NCBI GenBank assembly: GCA_013368445.1
Contig: JAACJO010000017.1
Span: 434,001-498,000, forward strand
Source of the DNA: Leucocoprinus leucothites
Taxonomy: Eukaryota > Basidiomycota > Agaricomycetes > Agaricales > Agaricaceae
Length of the DNA stretch: 64,000 nt
Reading direction: 5' to 3'
Shown here: positions 48,999-61,077 of the stretch, one piece after another
How positions within the stretch are numbered: position 1 is the stretch's first letter
Layout of the letters: the number at the start of each line of letters is the position of its first letter
Notes under the pieces: generated by a model
Databases searched by the model: none
What the model was told of the DNA's origin: nothing
What the model saw: the letters and a program-made list of their open reading frames with translations, nothing else
Translations under genes and position numbers: made by a program

Positions 48999-50303
48999 TT
49001 CGTGTGGTCGCGATGTGGTGGTGGTGGTGGAGCATGAAACACAGACAGTGCATGGCAATGATGAATCGGCTTGAATGCAGTCCAAGTAAGACATATCCGC
49101 CCCTCCTCGGAGTGTGTACAGGGGCTAATCGAAGGGAGGGGGAAGAGGAAGGAAAAAACACCGCAAGTCAATTGCGTGTGCGCACGCTAGCTAAAACCCC
49201 CGAGAAACGACCAGCGGTACCGGGGATAGTGTAAGTAATGTTTCTTAGTAGCAGAAGGAAAGGGAAAAAAAGTGCGCCATCACGAAACGGAGTGTGGAGG
49301 ACATAATATGAAAAAAGAGGCACATAACGTTAAGGGGTGGGGTGGTTTGGCTTTTGCCCCTCCGACGCCAAAACACCTTTGTTGCTCCATACAGAACATC
49401 GATGATTATCTCTTCCGGCTCGAGACACCTGTATCACTATATCTCCATGCCAACAACCCCAAGAGACAACTCCAGAGCTCTGTCTGTATAAAAACAACAA
49501 CAGAAAGAGAGGGGCTAACTTGTTCGCTTCCGGTCCCGCACCTCTCGTCATAACTGATGCCTTAGAACGCAAAAACTCACCTAAGATAAAAGTAAAATTC
49601 AGTTCACTCCATCGTATGATTTTCGTGTTTAAATGCCACTCATCGTGTTTCTGTGCAGGTGCTGTGTAGAGTAGCGCGCATCTATCTCACACAGATGATC
49701 AAATATCTGTCCTGCGGAGCTCCAAAAATAAACGCTCATCTTTTAATTATATCCCCACTTTGCTACCACATCTCCACCGAAACAACAAGCCCAAGTGGCT
49801 TGACCACGGATCACATCGATCATCTCACGTTTTACCTCCTTGTTGTACACGACTTTTTCATCCAGAACCGCCACTGACCCTCTGTGACTCCCCGCAAACT
49901 CGCTTCCATGTTCAGCAATCATGGAGTATCACACAAGAATCATTGATCGCTTTTAAAGAACTCCCTTTTCGAACTTGGCCTAAAATCCGCAGTCGTGGCG
50001 GGCGTTGATGTTAAACACGGAATAAGTTACCCTGAAAGCCCCACTTATTACTTATACCACCTCGGTCTGGCGATAAAGAAACCCCCCCTCTCTGACAAAT
50101 AGAACATCCCCACCCCCTCCACAAAGGGTCTTTCAAGAATGCCACATGTTGGTACCTTTGTAACGCCACAAATGCCAGCCGTAACTATGAATCATACAAA
50201 GTCAACTCGACAATTGAACGCACGTTTTTTGTGTTCTCATCTCCTGTCATCCAATCGGAACAATATTCCTGATCTCTAGCGAATAATGATAACACGATAA
50301 CAC
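48999..50303. other. Intergenic, 5' flank of the mucin-like gene
   Basis: Frames up to 98 codons on both strands, none with motifs. Includes the promoter and probably long 5' leader of the mucin-like gene (-) and the 3' flank of the DUF2264 gene (-). A short GTG/GGT run lies at 49017-49031. Confidence 0.5.
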
Positions 50304-52369
50304 TCATTTCTCTTGATACTCCTCCACACTCCTAAGCTCCGGCCTCTTCTCCCATTCCTTCAACCACCCTTTCGAAGCACCTTCCACCTCATCCACGCTC
50401 GGCAACCCAAACACACCCGTCGCAAGCCACACTTCCTCTTTCGCTTTATGTTCCCCCATAAGTGTCGGCAACACCGCTCTCGGAACAACCAAATTCGTAT
50501 TCGCATCCGTTCTCAATGCACATCCCTTCCTCCCCCCTTTACTCCAACCTAATTCCACAATCCCCGAAACACCCGCCTTGGATGCTACACGCCCCTCCTT
50601 ACCCTGCTCATACGTCCCGAACTCCTCACTCTGTGCATTCTCCACAGGTTCTAAAGCACGTCCGTCCGTATCCCTCTGCCCATAAATCGCAAATCCTCCC
50701 TCGGCAGAAATCAACTTTCTCCCAGTCGAGATCCTATGAATCCTCACATGCCAGAGCGGAGTCTCGGCCTTGGGCGGGATTAGCCACGTCTCGACTTCGA
50801 CATCAGGCCAAGGGTACCACATTGATCTCAACCACTTCTCCTTCCCATCCCCTCCTATCTCGATTCTAGCTTCTTGCGTCGCTCGACGGCACTTCCACGT
50901 CTCACCACTGTCGTCACTCAGTGCTAGTGTGTTATCCCCGCCTAGTTCCTCTAGTGTCCCGTTCCCTACGGGTACACTATATCCGAATGCGGATGAATAT
51001 GCGAGTTTACCGTATTTCGCCGCGCTTTGTTTGACGGGATACGAACACTGTTGGCCGGAAGAGAGGAGGAAGGTGTGTCCACCCATATTGCACATAATAT
51101 GCAAAGGATTCTTCAAAAACTTGACTGTATTCCTCAAAGACTCGGGGTATGGTTCCTCCTTGGCCGTCCAGAATGGATGATCATCAGATAACGCCAGTGC
51201 CAAGAACGATTTACAGCACCAATAAGGCGACCCAGAAGAGTTGTAGTTTTCTGTCATGTTGTGATTGGGGTAACAGTAGCCAATGGTTAACGTTCCGTCG
51301 GGGTGATACGCTCCGGGTTGTTTAGCCCAGTACCGGATGTTACGCAGTTGGAGACCTTTGATGACCCCCCAAGTGAGAGGAGCAGGAAGTTCGACGTTGG
51401 CAAAGGCCAAAGCGCTCCAGAAGGAGGACATGGCGGAGCGGTAGCACATGCTTCTGCCGAAAGGAATCGCGCGACCTGTAGAACTGAGATTTAGGATTTA
51501 TATTTTGAGCAGATGCGGTGGAATTGACCTTGTTCGTCAAAGTAGTGAACGAAATCTTGAGCAAAGATACGAGCCCTGTTACGGTATTCTTCGCATCGCT
51601 CTGGATCTTCGTCTTGTGCGAGGCGAGAGTATACAAGCTGTGCGAATTGAATGGCGAAGGATGAAGAGTAGTAATCCAGCTGGATGACGCCTTCGGGCCA
51701 TCCCTGGACCAACCATCGCCGATGTAGAAAGTATCCAAGTGATCGAGATCGGCTTTCATTCTTTTCGCATCAAATTTGGGAGATCCAACTTTCGACAATC
51801 CCAAATTTGCGAAAACCTATACCAAAAACCAGCCATCAATACCTCCCTCCTGCAAGAATAAACAAAATCCTCTCACTCACCCTAAACCACAACCAATTCG
51901 TATTCGGCATCTGCTTATCATTCATCCCACCCAACCACGCCTCCAAACTCCTCCTCCCACTCTCCTCCATCCTATCCCAAATTCCCTCCTTCGCCACACT
52001 CAACGCAAACCCAATCGCCGAACACTCCACCATCCTCTGATCCCTATCCCTCATATCTCCCCAAAACTCCTCACCCTCCCTATCAGTCCCATTCTTCAAC
52101 CCATCAACCCACCGTTGTGTACCAGTGTATTCACCACCTCCTCCGAGAAGGGAAGCGAGACCCCAGATAGGTCGAGAGAAACCTTCAAGTTGGGCTGCGA
52201 TGTCGTCAAAGTGGGTACCGGTGTATCCGAGATGAATCCGTGCGCCGCCTGGAGAGGTGTGCGATGCGAGAGGGTCGAGGAGGGAAGTGAGGAATTGTTG
52301 GAGATCGGATTTGGTTTGGAGGGGGTTGGATGAGAAGGGGGCTGTATCTGCGAAAGACACTTTTGCCAT
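50304..52369 (-). CDS. DUF2264 domain protein, apparent 1-nt frameshift
   Basis: Three exons. Exon 1 starts [20 protein letters not shown] and contains [20 protein letters not shown] then [10 protein letters not shown] and NTNWLWFR. Exon 2 opens [11 protein letters not shown] and has [14 protein letters not shown]; the family then continues [17 protein letters not shown], but that part lies in another frame. One base is missing from the GGG at 51695-51697 (CCC on the coding strand). Exon 3 runs from [19 protein letters not shown] through [19 protein letters not shown] to [11 protein letters not shown]. The domain (PF10022) is an alpha/alpha-barrel type found in fungi and bacteria, thought to be related to glycoside hydrolases; activity unproven. 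No signal peptide is visible. Confidence 0.82.
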
Positions 52370-54360
52370 TGTGGGTGTGAAATGCTTTTGTGCTCTAGAC
52401 CGGTGAGAGAAAGAAGAGGGAGGCAAGAGAGATTTTGAGCTCGCTCCTATTTATCGCCCTTCATCATCCTGGTCCTATGTTCCATCGCGGAATGTGGACT
52501 CCGACGTTTTGCCGAGCCCTACAGGTAGAGCAGTTGAGCCGTACAGGGGTTCACGCTCATTGGTTTGTTGGGTGGTTCAAACTTGGGTGCGGGGAGAGGC
52601 GGTTGATGGCGGGCTAGGCAACCTTAAGCATTGTGGGGTATCCGGCCCGTTGCGTTCCGCTTAGCGCCTGTGAGCCGTTAGGCGCTCGCGTGAATCGTTC
52701 AACCCCTTGCACTTGAACTTGTACTACGAGTTATTTCGGCAATGAGAGGCTTTTCGGGGTTTGTCGAGGTTCGGTAGAAGTGCTTACCCTCGAGGTTAAA
52801 TGACCATGCTATTCTCATCAGCCCCACCAGCCACCTGACCTTTTTGTTCTGAGCTCACACCCCTCGCCTCGTAGCCTCTCCTACTAGTAACCCATCACCG
52901 AACCGGGGTCCGGAAGCGACTTTGTGCCACCCATCTCACCTCCCGGCGAATTCCCATTTCATGACCAAATCGGTGCTCAAACGGCCAACGCATGAGAAAA
53001 ATTAATTATTTTCCACTGGCAGTGACGAAGCCAAGCCCTTCACAGCTTCTTCTGGCGGCCGCGGTTTTTTGACATATCGAAGTGATTGGTTGTTACTTGC
53101 GTACGAAATCTACGAATCTGATTGGTCGGTATATATGTGGTGATCTGCGCGATCTGGGGGCATAACATGTTTCCCATCATGGCGTTTTCTGCTTTAGTAT
53201 TCTTCTGGAGTTGGGCTTGGGTTAACGGTGAGAAGCTAGCGTTCTGGATTTCATTCTTTTGATCCTCTTTCCTAAGCAAGTCTAGATGATAATGTTCATC
53301 TGTGGATAGCAGACCCTCCTCGCCGCTCATGCTTAGGTTTAACACCAGAAATTCTGACAAGAACAGGGACGTTCCTCTCCTTGAAAATATTACTCTGATT
53401 ACTCAATGATTAACATACCTTTGACGGCAGAAGATCACCACACCAACCGAATTCAAATTCCGCTCACTTCTGCGTGACATAACATACACCCCTTGTTGAC
53501 GCTTATGGGCCTGATCTCTTTTTAAAAGCCGGACCAAAGAGACCAGACGTAGCCCATGAAAACGACGTCCATAACCCGGTATGCAAAGGAAAAGGTACAG
53601 GTCGTGCAGCATTCGAACCTTTGTTTCGTTCTGCGTCAGAAGGACAATCGATCCAAGAGTTTGTTTCCGTTGATGGTGATTGTGTTTTTATGTGTGTCCC
53701 ATATTGTCTGTGAAATCTGCGACCCTAATTGGGGTTTTGATTCCCCCGATCGTCCAAGGATTTATTACGTCCATGGTCTCCAACTGCTGTAAGCACATGT
53801 ACGAAAGTTATCGTGTCTTGTTTACTTCTCCACCTTCTGGGCCTAGAGAAGAAGGTCAGTTTATCGGTTGTTTGTTCGACGGTTGTGTCTATCTCTGACA
53901 TATTTCCCTCAAGTGATTGAAGCCGATGTGACCGTGCTACTGCTTTTATCAAATCAACAAGTCTCCGTGCAATCTCAGGAGTTAGACATGCGCCTTATTT
54001 ATTTCCTTTGAATTGACTTGACCCATCAACGGCCTCCGTAAAAGGAGCTTTTACTTTTAGATGTGAACATGGGTGCCCCAGAACCACATATGCCGTCAAC
54101 TTCCTCAATTCAGTTTCCCCTTGTTGCCGCTTCCCCTCCGGTTTTCTGTGACGAAGGGGGCGGACCGACCACGCCACACTTCGAAAACGGGGAACAAACA
54201 CGATAAAATATTGAAAAGGTAGTACTTAATCCTGTGGGTCTCTCCCTCTCTCCTTACTCACACCTCTTTGTACACGCTCTTTTCCACCAGCCGTCCTTGA
54301 GAGGACGTTCGCTGCGTACGCAAGCTTGTACCATTCCTCATATCTGTCTGAGTTGCAGAC
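52370..54360. other. Intergenic, about 2 kb
   Basis: A 106-codon minus frame (53040-53360) and a 78-codon plus frame (53556-53792) show no family motif or splice support. Promoters of the DUF2264 gene (-) and P450 paralogue 3 (+) must lie here. No repeat seen. Confidence 0.5.
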
Positions 54361-56711
54361 ATGATTTCCCTCGATCTTTGTCTCTCCGGTTCCTCTTTCC
54401 TCCTCGCACTATACTTTTACCTCAAGAAACCAGATGCGCATACTTCGCTCCCTCTTCCCCCAGGTCCGAAAGGATGGCCTATCATTGGCAACTTGCTGGA
54501 TATGCCCACCGAGTTTGAGTGGAAGACATATCATGAATGGTGTAAGAAACTTGGTGCGTTTCGATTTCATGTTCCCAAAGTTGCTCTCTACGCACCGGAT
54601 ACTCACGGTGATTCATGTGAGCTTAGGCACCGACATCATACATGTCCCAGTGATGGGCACGAACATCATCGTTCTCGACACTCCCGAAGCTGTCTTTGAG
54701 CTCATGGAACGAAAGTCTTCCATCTACTCTGACAGGTTCGTCGTTATTTTGTTTATGACGGCGGAGTGACCTCGTGTACTGACTGCGAGTCTTCTCTTGT
54801 GTGGGATAGAGCGAGAATGCCTATGATCAGTGAGTAATGACATCTCCATGTTCGAATTTGAAGGTTCTGATATGTGGCGGTATGTATAGATGAACTGGTG
54901 TGTGAAATCAAGTTCTCATCTGATTGATACCAAAGTTTAATGTTGTGGGCCTCCCTATCTTATAGATGCATTGGTGAGTAGCTATCGATTATTAAGGGAC
55001 CAAATCTAATGTATTTTGCAGGTCGTTCAATGTTGGTTTCATGCCCTATGGTAAGCTATCTCGCATCTCACCCGACCCACTTTTCCTCATGAAGATCCTC
55101 TCATAGGCGATTACTGGTACACCGTAACTCGCCGTACAATGATACTACAGGAACTGAGCCTTTCAATTTTAGGCGCAAGCATCGCAGGCTTATGCACCAA
55201 CTCCTCCATCCGACCGCAGCCCTTCGCTTTCGTCCTCATGAGATCAAAGCAACACACAACATGCTCCAGAGGTTCCTGGATAACCCGGCAGACGTGATCG
55301 GAAATCTGCGCTAGTAAGCCACAATCTGTCCTGTGTCACCTGAAGTCTGACAATCCGCCCCACTTTACTTCACTTAGCATGGCTGGCGAAACGATCATGT
55401 CCGTCGCCTATGGCCTCCCTATCAAAAAGAAGGACGATATCTACATTAAAACGGCTGAGCGTGGAGTTCACCCTCTTGTAGCTGCAGCGGTTCCTGGAGC
55501 TTTCCTCGTCGATATGCTTCCTTGGTTGAAGTACGTCCCGGAATGGATGCCCGGAGCCGGATTCCAGAAGAAGGCGAGAGAGTGGGGTGCGCTTGCTATG
55601 CGGATGGTTGACCTGCCTTTTGCGGATGCTAAGAAACGAATTGTGAGTAGTGATTTACTTCCATGGGCCAGTATATTGATGGAGCGCCTCTATAGGCCGA
55701 GGGTACTGCCGATCCTTCATTTACATCAATCTCGCTACAACGAGTTGAGGAGGGTACAAAGGATGATGCCTATCAAGAGCCTGTCATTCGCGGCAGTGCT
55801 GGAACTATGTATGCTGGTGAGCAATATCGCGATATAGTTAAGTGTTATATTGTTGACCCGACCTCATCCTTTGTCTAGCCGGCTCTGATACCGTAAGCAT
55901 CTTGTTCTCTCTCAGGCTCTCTAATTGACCATTGACTGTGTTCAAACTATCCAGACCGTTTCAGCCATTACATCCTGCATCCTCGGTCTACTGGAAAATC
56001 CTGAAATTTTGCGCAAAGCTCAGGCTGAGCTTGATTCTGTTATCAAGCCCGGTCACCTCCCCGATTTTGACGATGAGGAGAGCCTACCATACATCACGGC
56101 TTTGACCATGGAAACCCTTCGTTGGAGAGACGTCGTTCCCATTGCTATTCCTCGGTACCTACAGGTTGATGACGAGTACAAGGGATACAGACTTCCCAAA
56201 GGTTCTATCGTGATTCCAAATGCATGGTACGTCCAATATCTCGGCATCAATTTGTCCTTGCTGATCTTTACTAGGGCTATGCTCCATGACGAGGAAGTCT
56301 ACCCAGATCCGTTTACCTTCAAACCCGAACGCTTCCTCACAAAGGACGGCAAGATCGACAAAACTGTCCGAGATCCTCGTCACGCCTGTTTTGGCTTTGG
56401 TCGACGTATCTGCCCTGGGAGGTATATGGCGTTCTCGGCCGTCTGGATCGCGATTGCTTCATTGTTGTATTCTTTCAACTTTGAAAAGGCTAAAGACGAG
56501 GAAGGTAACACTGTTGAGCTGAGCCACGAATACCTTTCTGCCCTTGTTATGTAAGTGTCGTGTGTGGTGGCTGCATGGTTCTGAGTTTGCTGATGAGTTG
56601 TTGACATGTAGCTTCCCGAAACCCTTTAAGTGTTCTATCAAGCCTCGCTCGGAGCGTCATGAAAGGGCGATTCGGTCTGCTGTCCTTGAACACGAGTTCG
56701 AAACTAATTAA
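54361..56711 (+). CDS. Cytochrome P450, paralogue 3
   Basis: Starts MISLDLCLSGSSFLLALYFY, then LPLPPGPKGWPIIGNLLD. It keeps the same micro-exon set (54890-54897, 54966-54973, 55022-55050, 55107-55116). Then SVAYGLPIKKKDDIYIKTAE, WLKYVPEWMPGAGFQKKARE, the AGSDT helix-I motif, LTMETLRWRDVVPIAIPR, and the heme loop FGFGRRICPGRY. The C-terminus is FKCSIKPRSERHERAIRSAV ending LEHEFETN. It is closer to paralogue 1 than to paralogue 2 in its N-terminal block. Membrane-bound monooxygenase; substrate unknown. Confidence 0.9.
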
Positions 56712-57628
56712 ACCGGGATATATTATGTACATTGTTTTTCAAATTTCTTAGTTTTGGACAATATCATGATATTACTGATTCATCCAGTGATTGTGTGTAC
56801 ACGGCCAGAATGCGGATGGACGTGACCTTCACTTACCTGACGTGAAGGTCCGAACCTCCCGTTGTTTGAGGCCACTTGACGTGGTTGAATGTCCACCAAC
56901 TGGAGGTCACCTCTGGACAGTGGCTTGGTTCCAACCCAAACATTCTCCGTTTGGCAAGGGGTGATGTTAAATCTTGCTGGGTTCGCATAATTTGACGCTC
57001 GCTTGACTGCCCTGCAGTGATGGACGATATTGATTTCGTTGGCATTCTCATTCCATCAACACTGTCCATTACTTTTTTACAACACACTTAACAATTTTAC
57101 TACACCAGCAACAACTAGAAGATGCTAAAACGGCTCACCACCTTGTCGATGCTTAGTAAGTCACGGTTCTTGAACCGCTCAGGTGAGCATTATTTCAAGC
57201 ATACACTATATACAGTTAGGAAGACTGAGTTGAACCTGACCAGGATGCTGGAGCCGGAGCTAACAGGGAACATCATCAATATAGGTATCTTTTAACTTTT
57301 TAACGGCCTCCAAGTGGACTTTTGTTTGAAGGTGTGGAGACTCCACTCCATCTTGTAAGCAGAATGATAAGGAATTGTTGTCAAGTGCCTTGTCAACAAC
57401 GACTCGGAAGATGCCTCCAAAAATTGTTTGTCATGGATGGAAACCAAATCTCATCTATATCATCACCGGAATCATCATTATGTACCAGGCTCCTTCCCAG
57501 CCCCTCGCGCGCTCGAGCGGGCCGTGAAAATAAGCACATACATGGGCCAAACAAATAAAAGAAAAATCGCCCTCCGACGGCAAGTTCCGTGCGGCTCAGC
57601 GAGGGCTGGGGAGGAGCCTGATTATGTA
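56712..57628. other. Intergenic between P450 paralogue 3 and the TIR element
   Basis: No gene recognised. It marks the shift from the gene-dense part of the window to the repeat-rich end. Confidence 0.55.
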
Positions 57629-58763
57629 CAGTAGGGGACACTTAAAGCCCGCTACCCCTTGTTTCTCACGATCGGCTCGTTGAATTCATGGATAATTTTG
57701 GCATGGAGCTCAGACCGATTTTAGAGACGTTTTGGCATAGTTTTCATAATTTTCCCACGGGTTTTTGACTGTGCCAATTATTTTTGGGAAATTTCCGAAA
57801 GTATAGGCATTAGGAATGGGCTTACGAGTCAGTAATTACCTCAAGATGTATAATGTCCTGCTATGAAACCGCCCGATGACCTTTCCGCTTGCGAAATGTC
57901 CATGCAGCAAACTTTCCAGTGAGCCTGACCCAATATACACTCATAAATTTCCATGATCGATTGATGAAATGTCTGATGAGATCAACTGGGCGTAAATCAC
58001 GTGCATCTTCAAAAGTCCTCTTCAGAGCCTGGTGATAGCAATACTTGCACCAGGCCCAATACTTGTAAATAATTAGCAGAAGTCAATCATCTTAATGAGA
58101 TGCATACAATTTAGTTCACAATGAAATTTGGGCAAGAAGATACATTCATGACCAGCAGCATGAATGATTATCCCGAGTAATGACTCTTGGTTTACAAAGT
58201 CACCTTGCTGACTGAACAAATGAGCCATGCTTTCGCAGTACTTCCATATCTGCGGTCTGCATGGTGTTGTGGTAGATCCTGATCCAAAATTGCAGCTGAT
58301 GGGGGTGGGGCTGCTGCTGTGAGTCACTCTGTGGGTATCTGGTAGAAATTGGGGTGCTGTGATTGATTCCAAAGGCCAGTAATGTTCCTTCACACCCCCT
58401 CCCTTGGTCGCACCGGGGGAATATGGGTGGGAGAAGTCCTGGAAGAATATTCTTGGGTATTATTTGTTGATTTAATTATGCAATAACCGCTCGATGAAAT
58501 CGCGGTATTTCTTGGGATTAAACCCGGACTATTAAAAGGAGTCGATTCCACATGTTTTTGGAATTTTACTATTGGTTTTCAGCATTTTTGCCAAAATTTT
58601 GGACATACCATCAATAGTTGGCATTTTACGGGACTGCCGCTCGATGAAATTCCATGAATCAAGGTTCATTCAAAAGCCCTTAATGAGATCTATCGATTGA
58701 CGGTACTTTTAATAGATTTCTATTACTTTGACAAAACTAGTCGAGTCTAAGTGTCCCCTACTG
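57629..58763. mobile_element. Non-autonomous TIR DNA transposon, TA target-site duplication
   Basis: The ends carry a perfect 16-bp inverted repeat: CAGTAGGGGACACTTA at 57629-57644 and its complement TAAGTGTCCCCTACTG at 58748-58763. Both ends are bordered by TA (57627-57628 and 58764-58765), as expected for the Tc1/mariner/pogo superfamily. The 1135-bp interior is AT-rich with short internal echoes (CCGCTCGATGAAAT at about 58488 and 58637) and no transposase frame. It is therefore a non-autonomous or internally deleted copy. Confidence 0.85.
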
Positions 58764-59070
58764 TACCCTGCTATCGATCTCACTAAGCGCAACTCTCGTG
58801 ATTGCATTAACGACTCGTAAATATCTTTGTGAGAGCTTGTCCTAAAGATGTATTTTATGGGAACAAGACTGTTGCTCTGAGCTCTCTTAGGCTTATTTTA
58901 AATATTCTAACCTTGTTATTGGGAGGCATAGTGAACAGTATAGATTGCTTGTGAAAGGGCACGTAGGATTTAGCATGAAGCCGAGCATGAGCCTACAAAC
59001 GCAAGCGTGGTCAGTCCGCCGGAATTTGCCACCCTGTCAATTGTTATTCTGCCATTCTGTCAGCAGATAT
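58764..59070. other. Spacer between TIR element and minisatellite
   Basis: No gene or clear repeat. An 80-codon frame at 58945-59184 runs into the repeat array and is not a gene. Confidence 0.5.
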
Positions 59071-59545
59071 ACCTCGAATCAAATCTGCCACTGGGGTCAC
59101 CAACCTCAACTCAATTCTTCCACCTTGATTGCCCCGAATCAATTATTCCACGGTGACTGCCTCGAGTCAGTTATCCCGCGGTGACTATCTCCAACCAGTT
59201 CTTCTACAGATTCTACGGTGACTACCGCGAATCAATTATTCCACGGTAACTACATACCTCGAATCAGTTCTTCTACGGTGACTGCCGTGAATCAATTATT
59301 CCACGTTGATTACCTCCAAACAGTTCTTCTACGGCGACTACCGCGAATCAATTATTCCACGGTAACTACATACCTCGAATCAGTTCTTCTACGGTGACTG
59401 CCGCGAATCAATTGTTCCATGTTGATTACCTCCGAGCAGTTCTTCTACGGTGACTGCCACGAATCAATTGATCCATGTTGATTACCTCCGAGCAGTTCTT
59501 CTACGGCGACTACCGCGAGTCAATTCTTCCACTGCGGTGACTAAG
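59071..59545. repeat. Minisatellite with alternating 56- and 60-bp units
   Basis: Tandem, diverged copies of a unit such as TCTACGGTGACTGCCGCGAA followed by TCAATTATTCCACG and either a GTTGATTACCTCC or a GGTAACTACATACCTCG half. Counted between successive TCTACGG landmarks, the period is 56 or 60 bp, and each unit splits into two half-units of about 28-30 bp sharing (G/C)GAATCA-type cores. The earliest copies are the most degenerate. Confidence 0.9.
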
Positions 59546-59771
59546 GTCTTAATTCTGCACGATCACCAACCTTGAATCAAATTTCTACGATCAGTGCTGG
59601 GGCTAAAACTTGGCTGTGCAACTTATGTCCATACTGTAGCTGTTTCCGAAGGCCGAGTCTGGCCTTAGGGTGGCCTTTATAAGGAACACATCTGACGATA
59701 GACTGGACAAGGGCCTAAAGCATCCTGACCCCCGAATTTCCTCACTCCAACACTGGAAAGGCATCAGAATA

Positions 59772-60701
59772 ATGAATGCCTTCCAAAACTCCCGCTATAT
59801 GGTTTTACAACACTGTCATTTCCACAACGACGCTCGATACCAACATAATCACCAATACAAATGCAAGGTGCCATTATGTGACTGGACCAGGACATCGGGC
59901 TAAATTTGGTTTGTAGCAGCCTTAGAGTTACTTTGTCGTGCTTCCCAGCCTGAGGCGGTCCACGACTCTGCTGCGCGTGAACAGACGCTGGAGACAATGC
60001 CACCCACAAAACATTCGAGTTTTATCAACATTCTGATGCCCTGGTCAATCCAAAAGCACGTCACACCACCCGTCGCACTAATAACAACACCCAAATCCGA
60101 TCTTGCGCAGCTATGCGCCGAGCGACTAGAAGGGCACCTGGCAGCAACATATTTTCCCTCCGATATCTGTAGCAACAGTCCAACACACTTCGTCCCTACC
60201 ATTGCCCTCCAACTCGTTACAAAATCACCTGCATTCGATGAAACGCTCAACGGGGTCATCCGCCGCAACCCAGCCATCCTAACCAAGTCCTTGAGAGTTC
60301 AGTTTCGCGACCTTATCCTAGCACCTCTCAAGGATCTAATGGCCAGGGATGTGTACCTACCGGGAGTGATAATTGTTGAGGGCTTTGATCGGTTCTTGCC
60401 CCGCGCACGTCGAGAAATCCTTCGTGCTGTGGTGACAGCAGTAGACGATGGCCTTCCCTTGCGTTGGGTTTTTTTTAGTGAGGAGGGCTATGACGAAGAG
60501 CGAAGAGGGATTGATTTTAAGTCGGATGCGTTCTGGGAGGTCAATCTATACGAGCTGGAATCCGAACAGAGGCCTAGGTATATTGTATTCGATAAACAGT
60601 CTGACCATAAAATTTCGGTATTGGTAATTAACTCGGGCCTTTTTCGTGTAGCATTTGAATGGTGGTTTTCCCTCTTGTATTTATTGAGCGGCATCCGATG
60701 A
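59772..60701 (+). CDS. Short NACHT-like NTPase with degenerate P-loop, copy 1
   Basis: Exon 1 gives MNAFQNSRYMVLQHCHFHND and QHNH, the N-terminal lead of many basidiomycete NACHT proteins. A short intron around 59877-59920 joins it to ALELLCRASQPEAVHDSAAR, then the NTPase part. Here VALITTPKSDLAQ stands where GxxGxGKS is expected: the Lys-Ser pair remains but the glycines are gone. Next come HLAATYFPSD, HFVPTIALQLVT, RRNPAILTKSLRVQF and the Walker B-like VIIVEGFDRFLPRARREI. The frame ends about 70 residues later, with no repeat domain. It could be a remnant or a short regulatory form. A second copy lies at 63341. Confidence 0.65.
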
Positions 60702-60770
60702 ACGTTATTTTATTTTTCATTAACCGTCTCTCAACGGTACATATAAAAACTTTTCTCAAGGGTAAGATAT

Positions 60771-60836
60771 TCCGGTATGGTGTAGTGGCTAACATTATCA
60801 CCATGGTGATCTAGGGTTCGATTCCTCGTATGTCCT
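60771..60836 (+). pseudogene. tRNA-like relic or SINE head
   Basis: Contains an A-box-like TGGTGTAGTGGCTA and a perfect B-box GGTTCGATTCC at tRNA spacing, but the acceptor and anticodon stems do not pair properly. Probably a tRNA-derived SINE head or tRNA pseudogene; it may still recruit RNA polymerase III factors. Confidence 0.6.
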
Positions 60837-61077
60837 GTTTTTCAGTGTTAAAAGAGCATATGACATAAGCCTTTTTTCCTAAGGCATACTATGTTGCTGG
60901 GTAGCCGAGGAACGGAGGACACAGATGTCTCATTTAGCGCTCACTCCTCGCCCTTCAATCAGCTTGCTCAATATCGCTCCTAGACAGTGCTTACACGATA
61001 TGATCATTCATATCTCCCCTCAGGTCCGACTTACCCTCCCCGATTTAATTTTAATTTAATTATCTCCTGGAAGGCTA
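60837..61077. other. Spacer before the pogo-like element
   Basis: Could be the body of a SINE starting at the tRNA-like sequence just upstream, but no target-site duplication was found. No gene. Confidence 0.4.

Noticed and set aside
53040..53360. 106-codon minus frame
   Set aside because: No recognisable motif; lies in a region that should hold promoters. Could be revisited with RNA-seq.
59071..59545. CRISPR-like array
   Set aside because: Units are diverged, directly abutting and contain no unique spacers; this is a minisatellite in a eukaryote.
60771..60836. Functional tRNA gene
   Set aside because: The A and B boxes are good, but the acceptor stem does not pair and the anticodon arm is unclear, so it is a relic or SINE head.
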